Source: an uncultured Microbacteriaceae bacterium
GTDB lineage: Bacteria > Actinomycetota > Actinomycetes > Actinomycetales > Microbacteriaceae
NCBI GenBank assembly: GCA_947487835.1
Contig: CANKXX010000002.1
Location: forward strand, 248,001-312,000
Direction: 5' to 3'
DNA length: 64,000 nucleotides
A model generated the notes under the pieces. The model ran no database searches, was not told the DNA's origin, and worked only from the letters and a program-made list of their open reading frames with translations. A program made the translations under genes and the position numbers. This document shows positions 51,021 to 59,102 of this stretch, one piece after another; within the stretch, counting starts at the first letter, position 1; every line of letters starts with the position of its first letter.

Positions 51021-51793
51021 GCATCGGCGACGTCCTCGGCCGGGTCCAGCAGATCCAGTCGACCATCACCCAGCTGTCCCCGGGCGTCTCGGGCAGCGCG
51101 GCGAAGACCGCGTCCGCGGCATCGAACGCGGCGACCTTCGCCGGCGCGCTCGCGCAGGCGGAGAGCACCACCGGAACGACCGCGCCCGCCACCGGGGCCA
51201 CCATCGCCGGTGCCACGGGAGCCGCGGCGGGCGCCGCCACCGGAGCCGCCGGCACGAAGGCGACCGGCTCGACCGGTTCGCCCGTGCCCGGCGCGGGCGG
51301 CCTCACCGGCGACGCGATCGTCGAGACGGCGAAGAAGTACCTCGGTGTGCCCTACGAGCTCGGCGGCGAGGATGCGAACGGCATCGACTGCTCCGGACTC
51401 GTGCAGCGCGTGATGAAGGACCTCGGCGTCGACGTGCCCCGGCTCGTATCCGGCCAGTCGACGCTCGGCACCGAGGTGAAGTCGCTGAAGGACGCCAAGC
51501 CCGGTGACCTCATCGTCAACGACAACGGCGGCCACATCTCCATCTACCTCGGCGACAACAAGATCCTCTACGCGCCCAAGCCCGGCGACCGGGTCAAGAT
51601 CAACTCCGTCTACTTCCCGGAGTCCGAGATCGTGACCATCCGTCGCGTCGCGCCGGAGAACAGCGTCGCAGCGGCCGCCGCCGCCCTCGCCTCCCCGGCC
51701 GTCAGCGGCGCGACCGTCCGCGCCAGCGCGACCGGCACGACCGACCTCGCCACCGCGGCCCTGCGGAGCAGAATGAGCGGAGCACCGCTGTGA
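51017..51793 (+). CDS. NlpC/P60 peptidoglycan hydrolase of the flagellar cluster
   Basis: A 258-residue protein with a helical N-terminus, a Gly/Ala/Thr linker and a NlpC/P60 domain (about 105-205). The nucleophile Cys lies in GIDCSGLVQRV and the catalytic His in NGGHISIYLGD. There is no signal peptide, so it is probably exported by the flagellar system. It likely opens peptidoglycan for the growing rod, the role of FlgJ in proteobacteria. Overlaps fliJ and fliK by 4 bases. Confidence 0.88.
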   Translation: MSIGDVLGRVQQIQSTITQLSPGVSGSAAKTASAASNAATFAGALAQAESTTGTTAPATGATIAGATGAAAGAATGAAGTKATGSTGSPVPGAGGLTGDAIVETAKKYLGVPYELGGEDANGIDCSGLVQRVMKDLGVDVPRLVSGQSTLGTEVKSLKDAKPGDLIVNDNGGHISIYLGDNKILYAPKPGDRVKINSVYFPESEIVTIRRVAPENSVAAAAAALASPAVSGATVRASATGTTDLATAALRSRMSGAPL

Positions 51794-53538
51794 ACCTGAT
51801 CCTCAGCGCGCCCCGCGCGACCGCCACCGTCGCGCCCGACGCGTCGGCCGGCTCCTCCGCATCGTCCGGTGCGGACGGCTTCGGCGCGGCCATGCTCGCC
51901 GCTGCCACGCCCACCGCTCCCGCCCGTACCGCGGGCGGCACGGCGACGGGTGCCTCCGCGGCGTCCGCGTCGGGCCCCGCGACCGGTGCGGTCGTCTCCG
52001 GTGTCGTCTCCGCCGAGCAGGGTGCAGCGCCCGCCGCACCGCCGGTGGCGTCGGCCGCGGCGTCGACCGGCGCCGCCTCGGCTGCCGGCTCGGCTGCCGC
52101 GGAGCTCGTCGCGCCGGGCGCTCAGCCGACCACTCCAGCCGTCGCGCCGCTCGTGGCCTCCTGGCCGCCGGCTCTGGCCGTCTCGGCCGCCGCCCTCGGC
52201 GTCGCGTCGACGGGACGCCCCGTCGATGCCGCCCCCGCGGACAGTATCGACACCAAGACGGACACCGACACCGACACCGGAACCGCTTCGCTGCTCGACG
52301 CGTCTGCCGCCGATGGGAGCGGGCAGAATGCGGCCGCTGCCGCCGCATCGACGACCGTGCTGCCCGCAGCCACGCCGGCCGACGGGGCTGCGGCCGGCCA
52401 GGTCGCCACCTCCATCACCACCGCTGCCGCGACATCTGCGCCCGCCACCGACAGCACGGCCGTCCGTGCCGCCGTCGGACCGACCACCGTCGCTCCCGTC
52501 GCTCCCGTCGCTTCGGCGCTCACCGTCCCGGCTTCCGGCGCGGCGGCGACTGCCGAGCCGACCATCGCCGACTCGGCCGCGGCGGCGGTGACAGTGCCCA
52601 CCACCACGACCACTGCGGCGACTCCGGCGCCGACGTCCGCCACCGCCACCACGACTGCGACGCAGACGCCGACGTCCGCCACCGCCACCACGACTGCGAC
52701 GCAGACGCCGACCACGCCCGCAACCGCATCTGCGGCGCCGACGTCCGCCGAGGCGGTCGAGGTCGTCGTGGCCGGCGACGTCCGCACCGGCCCCGTCGCC
52801 GGTGTCCCCGCTGCATCCGCCACGGCCGTCGCCGGCGTCCCCGCTGCATCCGCCGCGCCGGCCACCGCACTTCCCGCCGGAGTCACGGTGGCCGCCGCCG
52901 CCGCCGCCGCCGCCGCACCGGCGACGGCCGGCGTACCGTCCACCGCGGCCGCTCGGTCCGCAGCGGGCTCGCGCTCGGACGACGCGGCGGTGCAGTCGAC
53001 GTCGACGTCGACGTCGACGTCGGCGACGCCGGCACCGACGGCCACCGCGCCGCAGGCCGCCCCGGCCGCCGTTGCGTCTCCCGCGGCTCCCGCCGCCGCA
53101 CCCCAGGCGCCGGCCCAGGCTCCGCTGCCCGCCCAGCTCGCGAAGCCGATCTTCAGCCTCGCGGCCGCGGGTCACGGCGAGCACGTCGTGACCGTCACCG
53201 TGACCCCGGACAACCTCGGGCCCGTCACCGTGCGCGCGCACGTCTCCGCCGAGGCGATGCAGGTGCAGCTTTTCGCCGCATCCGACCTCGGCCGAGACGC
53301 GGTGCGCGCGATCCTTCCCGACCTCCGTCGGGACCTCGCCGGCGCGGGGCTGCAGACGAGCCTCGACCTGTCCTCGCAGAACCAGCCGTCCGACCCGCGC
53401 GGGCAGTCGCCCGAGCGGCCCCCGGCCTTCGGCGAGCGCGCCGATGGCCTCGCCCGGCAGTCCGCCGCCCCCGTGATCGAGCACGCCACCCGCGCCTCGG
53501 CCTACGGTCCGCTCTCCACCATCGACGTGATGGCCTAG
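51790..53538 (+). CDS. fliK: Flagellar hook-length control protein FliK
   Basis: A 582-residue protein. About 430 N-terminal residues are extremely Ala/Thr/Pro/Ser-rich and low in complexity, the ruler part. The C-terminal Flg_hook domain (about 465-545) contains VTVTVTPDNLGPVTVRAHVS. It measures the hook and switches export from hook to filament proteins. GTG start overlaps the hydrolase stop. The ruler contains a 39-bp exact tandem repeat. Confidence 0.85.
   Translation: MNLILSAPRATATVAPDASAGSSASSGADGFGAAMLAAATPTAPARTAGGTATGASAASASGPATGAVVSGVVSAEQGAAPAAPPVASAAASTGAASAAGSAAAELVAPGAQPTTPAVAPLVASWPPALAVSAAALGVASTGRPVDAAPADSIDTKTDTDTDTGTASLLDASAADGSGQNAAAAAASTTVLPAATPADGAAAGQVATSITTAAATSAPATDSTAVRAAVGPTTVAPVAPVASALTVPASGAAATAEPTIADSAAAAVTVPTTTTTAATPAPTSATATTTATQTPTSATATTTATQTPTTPATASAAPTSAEAVEVVVAGDVRTGPVAGVPAASATAVAGVPAASAAPATALPAGVTVAAAAAAAAAPATAGVPSTAAARSAAGSRSDDAAVQSTSTSTSTSATPAPTATAPQAAPAAVASPAAPAAAPQAPAQAPLPAQLAKPIFSLAAAGHGEHVVTVTVTPDNLGPVTVRAHVSAEAMQVQLFAASDLGRDAVRAILPDLRRDLAGAGLQTSLDLSSQNQPSDPRGQSPERPPAFGERADGLARQSAAPVIEHATRASAYGPLSTIDVMA
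52632..52709 (+). repeat. 39-bp exact tandem repeat inside fliK
   Basis: Two exact 39-bp copies (52632-52670, 52671-52709) encode a repeated 13-residue Thr/Ala unit. The period is a multiple of three, so copy changes would lengthen the ruler by 13 residues without a frameshift. A second, 48-bp-spaced repeat (GVPAASA twice) lies at about 52797-52860. Confidence 0.88.
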
Positions 53539-53553
53539 ACACCAGGAGTCCCC

Positions 53554-54051
53554 ATGCCCATCGACGCCATCACCGCAACCACCCCGCCCGCGAGCACGCC
53601 GACGCGCGCGCCCAAGCAGACCATGGACGGCGAGGTCTTCATGTCGCTGCTCGTGTCGCAGCTGCGCAACCAGGACCCGAGCTCGCCCATGGACACGAAC
53701 GAGATGATCGCCCAGACCACGCAGCTCGCCATGATGGAGAAGATCACGGCGATGACCACCACGAGCGAGGAGAACTTCTCGCTGCAGATGCGCATGGCGT
53801 CCGCCTCGCTTATCGGCAAGCAGGTCTCCTACGAGGGCACCGACGGCGCGACCGTGACCGGCACCGCCACCGCGGTCTCCTACGCCGGCGCCGTGCCGCA
53901 GGTGACCGTGGACGGCAAGGCCGTCTCCCTCGACGTGATCGCGGGCATCACCGGGGGAGGCACGGGCGCCTCCGCGCCGGCACCTTCTCCCTCCGCGTCC
54001 TCTGCCACTGCACCGTCGGCGCCCGCGCCGACGTCGCCCTCCTCGCTCTGA
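53554..54051 (+). CDS. flgD: Flagellar hook cap protein FlgD
   Basis: A 165-residue protein with the FlgD N-terminal motif MDGEVFMSLLVSQLRNQDP, then SPMDTNEMIAQTTQLAMME, the conserved export and capping region. A short beta-domain follows and a Pro/Ser/Ala-rich tail ends the protein. It lacks the larger Fn3-like domain of proteobacterial FlgD. It lies 15 bases after fliK and directs hook subunit assembly. Confidence 0.92.
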   Translation: MPIDAITATTPPASTPTRAPKQTMDGEVFMSLLVSQLRNQDPSSPMDTNEMIAQTTQLAMMEKITAMTTTSEENFSLQMRMASASLIGKQVSYEGTDGATVTGTATAVSYAGAVPQVTVDGKAVSLDVIAGITGGGTGASAPAPSPSASSATAPSAPAPTSPSSL

Positions 54052-54112
54052 CCCGCACGCCCCGTACTTTCCACACACCTCACCGCTCCACCACCTTCGA
54101 AAGGCAGTCCTC

Positions 54113-55285
54113 ATGCTTCGCTCGCTCTACTCCGGCATCTCCGGCCTCCGCTCGCACCAGACCATGCTCGACGTGACCGGCAACAACATCGCCAATGTCA
54201 ACACCGCCGGCTTCAAGGGCTCCGCCGTGCAGTTCCAGGACACGCTCTCGCAGCTCACCCAGGGCGCGGGCGGCCCGCAGGCCGGCCTCGGCGGCACCAA
54301 CCCCGCCCAGGTGGGCCTCGGCGTGCAGGTCGCCGGCATCAGCACCAACTTCGCCCAGGGCTCGTCGCAGGCGACCGGCCGCGCGACGGACATGATGATC
54401 TCCGGCGACGGCTTCTTCGTGACCCGCCAGGGCGGTGAGACGCTCTACTCCCGCGCCGGTGCCTTCGACGTCGACGCGGCGGGTCGCCTGGTCACGCCCG
54501 ACGGCTCCATCGTCCAGGGTCTCCCCGCCGTGAACGGCGTCGTCAACGAGGGCGGCCGCATCGGTGACCTCACCCTCCCGATGAACACCGTGGCCGGCGC
54601 GATCGCGACGAGCACGGCCACGATCGACGGCAACCTGCCGTCCGACGCGACCGTCGGCACGCAGCTCGTCCGCGACATCGAGGCCTTCGACGCCGCCGGC
54701 AAGTCCCGCACCCTCACCCTGACCTTCACCCGCTCGGCTGCGGGCTGGGACGTCGCCGGGGCCGACGGCACGGGTGCGACCGGCGCCGGATCCCTCGCCT
54801 TCGCCAACGGCCTGCAGACCGCCGGCGGCAACGTCACCGTGGGCGGCGTCACCGTGCAGCTCGACTCCATCACCGGCTACGCCAAGCTGAGCACGCTCGC
54901 CGTGAGCGGCCAGGACGGCCGCAGCGCCGGGACGTTCGCCGGGTTCAGCGTCGGCAAGGACGGCACCATCATCGGCTCCTTCACCAATGGCGCGTCCGAA
55001 GCCGTGGGCCGGCTCTCGCTCGCCACCTTCGCGAACTCGGCCGGCCTCGAGAAGGCGGGCGGCTCCACCTACCGCGCCACGTTCAACTCCGGCGACGCGA
55101 CGATCGGCGCTCCCGGCGCCGAGGGCCGCGGCACGGTCAGCAGCGGCACGCTCGAGATGTCGAACGTCGACCTCTCGCAGGAGTTCACCAACCTGATCGT
55201 CGCGCAGCGCGGCTTCCAGGCGAACGCCCGCATCATCACCACCTCGGACGAGGTGCTCCAGGAGCTCACCAACCTGAAGCGCTAG
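54113..55285 (+). CDS. flgE: Flagellar hook protein FlgE
   Basis: A 390-residue hook protein with N-terminal MLRSLYSGISGLRSHQTMLDVTG, shown in part, and NIANVNTAGFKGSAVQFQD. The C-terminal FTNLIVAQRGFQANARIITT helix closes D0, with two middle beta domains. GAAAGG precedes the ATG. It is the last flagellar gene here; a 15-bp-stem terminator follows, so no further flagellar gene is co-transcribed. Confidence 0.95.
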   Translation: MLRSLYSGISGLRSHQTMLDVTGNNIANVNTAGFKGSAVQFQDTLSQLTQGAGGPQAGLGGTNPAQVGLGVQVAGISTNFAQGSSQATGRATDMMISGDGFFVTRQGGETLYSRAGAFDVDAAGRLVTPDGSIVQGLPAVNGVVNEGGRIGDLTLPMNTVAGAIATSTATIDGNLPSDATVGTQLVRDIEAFDAAGKSRTLTLTFTRSAAGWDVAGADGTGATGAGSLAFANGLQTAGGNVTVGGVTVQLDSITGYAKLSTLAVSGQDGRSAGTFAGFSVGKDGTIIGSFTNGASEAVGRLSLATFANSAGLEKAGGSTYRATFNSGDATIGAPGAEGRGTVSSGTLEMSNVDLSQEFTNLIVAQRGFQANARIITTSDEVLQELTNLKR

Positions 55286-55296
55286 TCCTGCGCACG

Positions 55297-55333
55297 CGGC
55301 GCCGGCCCGGGCTCGATGCCCGGGTCGGCGCCG
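55297..55333 (+). terminator. Strong terminator hairpin after flgE
   Basis: A left arm CGGCGCCGGCCCGGG (55297-55311) pairs with CCCGGGTCGGCGCCG (55319-55333) over 15 bp with one G-T wobble and a 7-nt loop, starting 12 bases after the flgE stop and followed by TTCGTGT. This is the most stable hairpin seen in the window and marks the end of the flagellar operon. Confidence 0.88.
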
Positions 55334-55439
55334 TTCGTGTACGCGGGGGAGGCGGCCGGTCGCGCCCCGCTCTGTCGGGCGACGGGGTCGGCGGGGTAGC
55401 GTCGGCCCCAGCGAACACCCGACGAAGGGACGCCCGGCC

Positions 55440-56006
55440 GTGGCCCGACTTCTGTACACCGGCATCACCTCCCTGGACGGCTACGTCGCCGACACGAGTG
55501 GGCGCTTCGACTGGAGCGTGCCCGACGAGGAGGTGCACGCGTTCGTCAACGAGGTCGAGCGGCCCATCGGCACCTACCTGTACGGCAGGCGCATGTACGA
55601 GGTGCTCTCGGTGTGGGAGACGCTCGGCGGCGAGGGCGAGCCCGGGGTGATGCGTGAGTACGCCGACATCTGGCGCGCGGCGGACAAGGTCGTCTTCTCC
55701 TCGACGCTGCCGGAGAGGGCGGTGACGGCACGGACCCGAATCGAGCGGGAGTTCCACCCCGGCCGCATCCGCGCCTGGAAGGCGGAGGCCGAGCGCGACC
55801 TGTCCGTCAGCGGGCCGCACCTCGCGGCCCAGGCGCTGCGCGCCGGACTCGTCGACGAGGTGCAGCTGTTCGTCTCGCCCGTGGCGGTCGGCGGCGGCAA
55901 CCGATTCCTGCCCGAAGGGTTGCGCGTCGACCTCGAGCTGCGGGCCGAGCGCCGTTTCGGCAACGGGGTCGTGTACCTGCACTATGCCGTCGCCGAGCGG
56001 TCCTAG
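55440..56006 (+). CDS. Dihydrofolate reductase/RibD-like protein
   Basis: A 188-residue protein of the RibD-C/DHFR superfamily: YTGITSLDGYVADTSGRFDW at the start, YGRRMYEVLSVWETL, and VSGPHLAAQALRAGLVDEVQLFVSPVAVGGG. The small stand-alone members are NADPH-dependent reductases of uncertain substrate. GTG start with GAAGGGA 8 bases upstream. It sits just after the flagellar terminator and is unrelated to motility. Confidence 0.88.
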   Translation: MARLLYTGITSLDGYVADTSGRFDWSVPDEEVHAFVNEVERPIGTYLYGRRMYEVLSVWETLGGEGEPGVMREYADIWRAADKVVFSSTLPERAVTARTRIEREFHPGRIRAWKAEAERDLSVSGPHLAAQALRAGLVDEVQLFVSPVAVGGGNRFLPEGLRVDLELRAERRFGNGVVYLHYAVAERS

Positions 56007-56436
56007 TGACGTCTTGCCTTTCGATACCGTGCTCGTGAGCGGTATTAGTGCAGCCCCTTTCCCCAAGCGAATTCACAGCATGGAGAGGTCCTTTCCCCTT
56101 TTCTTCTGGTAGCACCACTGGCACGACGCGCTTGCCCGTCGTGCGCCGGGTCTTTCCTCGCTGATGCGACCACTGTTCATCGCATCCTTGTAGAGCGTTT
56201 CCCGCGTTGTCCTATCGTTATCGCCACGTTGCGCGCCCGATGCCGATAGACAGCATCGAGCGGTGGTACGTGCAGTTCGCTATCGAGCGTTCCGCCGTCG
56301 TAATCGACCCCGCGGAGAAGCCACGGACACGGACTCGGCTGAAAAGTCAAGTCCCTGGGCGATGATCGGGGCTCCGCGTACGGTTCTATTCATAGGGTGA
56401 TTTCGCGGCGGTATGCCGCATTAGGGGCGAGCAACA
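56007..56436. other. 430-bp gene-free, less GC-rich region with hairpins
   Basis: No convincing gene. Base composition is visibly less GC-rich than the rest of the window. Hairpins are ATACCG-N10-CGGTAT at 56024-56045 (probable end of the DHFR-like transcript), GCACGACG-N8-CGTCGTGC at 56121-56144 followed by TCTTTCC, and a CGATGC/GCATCG stem at about 56239-56259. A GCCGATAG occurs at 56243-56250 but without a TAAC box. It may be acquired DNA or hold a small RNA; neither is shown. Confidence 0.5.
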
Positions 56437-56706
56437 ATGACGACCGGATACAGCGACGCACTTGAAGTCGTCGCACTCAGCGACCATGAATGGCGCGTGT
56501 GCGACGGCGAGATGGAAGCGGGGGACGCCAGGCGCATCCTCGCTTACATCGAGAAGTGCGATGGGCTTTACGAGGTAATGTCGATGAAGCCGATGCCGTG
56601 CGTGTGCGGCCGCTTCTGTTCGTTCGACGAAGCCCTCTCCCGCATCAGCAGGGATCGGGAGTCCGGCGTCCACCGACTCGCGATAAGCGCCGGGGTGGGG
56701 TCGTGA
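56437..56706 (+). CDS. Small hypothetical protein (89 aa), family A
   Basis: An 89-residue protein related to that at 30876-31181: LSDHEWRVCDGE then ILAYIEKCDGLYEV. It has a Cys-rich middle (PCVCGRFCSF) absent from the other copy and a C-terminal helix. Codon use is less GC-biased than that of neighbours, suggesting more recent arrival. A GGGGCGAG purine run is the likely ribosome binding site. Its stop overlaps the next start (GTGA). Confidence 0.7.
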   Translation: MTTGYSDALEVVALSDHEWRVCDGEMEAGDARRILAYIEKCDGLYEVMSMKPMPCVCGRFCSFDEALSRISRDRESGVHRLAISAGVGS

Positions 56707-56876
56707 GCGACGTCGACGTCGTGCGCCGGGATGTTCCCGCCGCGTACTTCCTGTCCCACGGCTTCGACACGGATCTCCTCGACGGCGCTCCCGGCGAGGG
56801 ACCGTACTCCACGCGGGACGACGCCGAGCAGGCGGCGGCGCAGCTGCTCCTCGCCCTCAGCGGCACCGACGGCTGA
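56703..56876 (+). CDS. Small hypothetical protein (57 aa)
   Basis: A 57-residue protein starting with GTG in a 4-base overlap with the preceding gene, which supports it as a real coupled gene. It contains a short strand-helix pattern (AAYFLSHGFDTDLLDG, then STRDDAEQAAAQLLLAL) but no named domain. After its stop come four imperfect copies of CCGGCTGAGGTGCG (56883-56939), a short tandem repeat that ends at the next gene's stop. Confidence 0.6.
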   Translation: MSDVDVVRRDVPAAYFLSHGFDTDLLDGAPGEGPYSTRDDAEQAAAQLLLALSGTDG

Positions 56877-56933
56877 GAGCCGCCCGGCTGAGGTCAGCCT
56901 GGCTGAGGTGCGTCCGGCTGAGGTGCGCCCGGC

Positions 56934-57824
56934 TCAGAGCTGAGCGGTCGGCACCGAGAAGGTGTCGCACGCGCCCGCGCCGCCCTGGCGGCCGGCCTCG
57001 AACCAGCGCTGACGCTGCTCGGCCGACCCGTGGGTCCACGAGTCGGGATCGACCTGACCGCCGCTGGCTGCCTGGATCCGGTCGTCGCCGACCGCCGCCG
57101 CGGCGTTCAGCGCATCAGCGACCTGCTCAGGAGTGACGGGCTCGAGGAACGTGACCCCGTTCTCGTCCGCGACGGTGGAGGCCGCGCCGACCCACGCGCC
57201 GGCGTAGCAGTCCGCCTGCACCTCGAGGCGGATGGTGTCCGACCCGGGGCCGGTGTCGCTGCGGTCGGCGCGCTCGAAGGCGCCGCTGAGCTGCTGGATG
57301 TGGTGGCCCCACTCGTGACCGACGACGTACATCTGAGCGAGCGGGCCGCCGCTCGCGCCGAACTGGCTGCGCAGCTGATCGAAGAAGGCCGTGTCCACGA
57401 ACAGGGCCTGGTCGGGCGGGCAGTAGAAGGGGCCGCTCGCGCTGGTGGCGTTGCCGCAGCCGGTGGTCGTGCCGTCCGTGAAGAGGAAGAATTCGGGCGT
57501 CGTGTAGTTCGCGATGCCGATCGCGGGGGCCTCGGTCGCCCAGTAGGTGTCGAGGGAGTCCGCGGCGCCGGCCATGCGGCAGTCGATGCTCGCGTTCGCG
57601 TCCTCGCCCGTCTGGCAGTCGGCGAGCGGCTCGGAGACCGCCGGGCCGCCGCCGGTGCCCGTGGTGCCTCCGCCGACGAGCCCGGAGAGGTCGACGCCCG
57701 TGAACTGGGCGATGAGGAACACGGCGATCACGGCGATGCCGCCGCCACCGGCCGCGATGCCGGTGGTGCGCCCGCGGCGCTTCACCTTGCTGCTGTCGAT
57801 CCGGGCGTTGTCGTTGAAGGACAT
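56934..57824 (-). CDS. Neutral zinc metallopeptidase (YpfJ family)
   Basis: A 296-residue membrane-anchored protein. One transmembrane helix near the N-terminus (about 24-44) is followed by a linker and the peptidase domain. The zinc motif is HEWGHH in VVGHEWGHHIQQLSG, with the downstream EVQADCYAGAW giving the third ligand. The domain would face outside the membrane. Leftward, with the alpha/beta hydrolase gene 66 bases upstream on the same strand. Confidence 0.9.
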   Translation of the reverse strand: MSFNDNARIDSSKVKRRGRTTGIAAGGGGIAVIAVFLIAQFTGVDLSGLVGGGTTGTGGGPAVSEPLADCQTGEDANASIDCRMAGAADSLDTYWATEAPAIGIANYTTPEFFLFTDGTTTGCGNATSASGPFYCPPDQALFVDTAFFDQLRSQFGASGGPLAQMYVVGHEWGHHIQQLSGAFERADRSDTGPGSDTIRLEVQADCYAGAWVGAASTVADENGVTFLEPVTPEQVADALNAAAAVGDDRIQAASGGQVDPDSWTHGSAEQRQRWFEAGRQGGAGACDTFSVPTAQL

Positions 57825-57890
57825 GAGTCGACCGTACCGGGGCGGGGGAGTGGTCGCTGTCCGCCGCCGCCGCCGTCGCTGCTGCTTTCC

Positions 57891-58760
57891 CTACGTTGCG
57901 TGGGCGAGGAGCCAGTCGAGCGCGGCGGGGCACTCGGCGAGCACCGAGACGTGCCCGTCCTCCGGTCTCCGCCACAGTTCGGCTGTCGGGCAGTGCGTCG
58001 CCAGCCACTCCGAGTGCGAGGGCGGCACGACGCGGTCCCGCCCGCCGTGCACGAGGAGCACGGGCGCCTGCACCGCGGCCACGTCGAAGCCCCACGGCAT
58101 CACGTAGGCCACGTCGTCGTCGATCAGCCCGTCCGGTCCGTCGGCCATCGCGACTCCGACGTCGTCGTTCAGGGCTGACCAGGCGCCCGCGAGCGCGTCG
58201 TAGTCGCGCTGCACGAAGCTGTCGGGGTCGAACTCCGCGGTCGCCTCGTACTCCGCGCGGGCCTGGCGTCCTCCGAGTGCCGCGCGGAGCGATGCGCCGT
58301 CGGAGGCCATGCCGCCGAACCAGTCGATGCCGTCGGCGTCGATCGGGGCCAGCCCGGCGATACTCACCACGCCGCTCACCCGATCCGGAAGGAGCGCCGC
58401 GCAGGCGAGCGCGTGCGGGGCGCCGCCGGACGCACCCATGACCGCGAACCGGCCCAGCCCCAGCTCGTCGGCTATCGCCGCCACGTCCTCCGCAGCCGTC
58501 GCGACCGACCGCCCCGGCATCGGGGTGGACCCGCCGTAGCTCGGACGGCCGTACGACACGAGCCGGATGCCCCGCTCCGCGGTCCACGCGAGCAGCGGCT
58601 CGAGGAGCGCGCCGGTCTGCGGCGACCCGTGATGCCACACCACGGTCAGGCGCCCGCGGATTCCATCACGTCCGCGATCCCCGTGATGCCCGCGATCCCC
58701 GCTGTCGTGCACCCGGAGGGTCCGCCCGCCGGCCGTCCGCACCTCCCGCGTCTCCACCAT
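57891..58760 (-). CDS. Alpha/beta hydrolase
   Basis: A 289-residue hydrolase. Oxyanion HHGSPQTG, nucleophile Ser in VMGASGGAPHALAC, Asp in HGGRDRVVPP and catalytic His in EDGHVSVLAEC are all present. The N-terminal strand region holds an unusual Gly/Asp/His/Arg stretch made of imperfect repeats (about residues 17-36), an insertion relative to the family. Substrate unknown. No signal peptide. Confidence 0.87.
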   Translation of the reverse strand: MVETREVRTAGGRTLRVHDSGDRGHHGDRGRDGIRGRLTVVWHHGSPQTGALLEPLLAWTAERGIRLVSYGRPSYGGSTPMPGRSVATAAEDVAAIADELGLGRFAVMGASGGAPHALACAALLPDRVSGVVSIAGLAPIDADGIDWFGGMASDGASLRAALGGRQARAEYEATAEFDPDSFVQRDYDALAGAWSALNDDVGVAMADGPDGLIDDDVAYVMPWGFDVAAVQAPVLLVHGGRDRVVPPSHSEWLATHCPTAELWRRPEDGHVSVLAECPAALDWLLAHAT

Positions 58761-58796
58761 GCCCTCACCGTAAAGCCCCGCCCGTCACCGCGCACG

Positions 58797-59062
58797 CCAC
58801 GGTCGCTGAGCTTGTCGAAGCGACGGGAGGCGGCGTCGCGTCCCTTCGACAGGCTCAGGGACCGAGGTGGTGCTGCCGGTCCGCGCTGGTCGTTCCCAGG
58901 AGCTTCGCGAGCAGCGACGATGATGTGTGCGGCCCGGTTCCCGAGGCTCCTTCCGTCACGTGTGATCGCTGATCACACACGGTCGCTGAGCCCATACCGT
59001 CGCTGAGCTTGTCGAAGCGACGTGCGTCGACCTCGCGTCCCTCCGACAGGCTCAGGGACCGT
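58797..59062. repeat. REP-like hairpins with one ~197-bp repeat unit
   Basis: One unit of the type tandemly repeated at 18.8-19.6 kb runs from 58840 to the next hairpin at 59037 and includes the same GAGCTTCGCGAGCAGCGACG and inverted GCTGAGCTTGTCGAAG segments. An extra hairpin starts at 58799. Within it TGTGATCGCTGATCACA (58969-58985) is a clean 17-bp palindrome absent from the other copies. It lies just downstream of the second DUF222-HNH gene. Confidence 0.9.
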
Positions 59063-59102
59063 GAGGATGGGCTTTGCTCGTCGAGCAGCGTTGCGAGCAT
59101 GG

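Noticed and set aside
56243-56250. GCCGATAG as another flagellar promoter
   Set aside because: No TAAC-like box lies 15-16 bases upstream, and it is inside a small hairpin.
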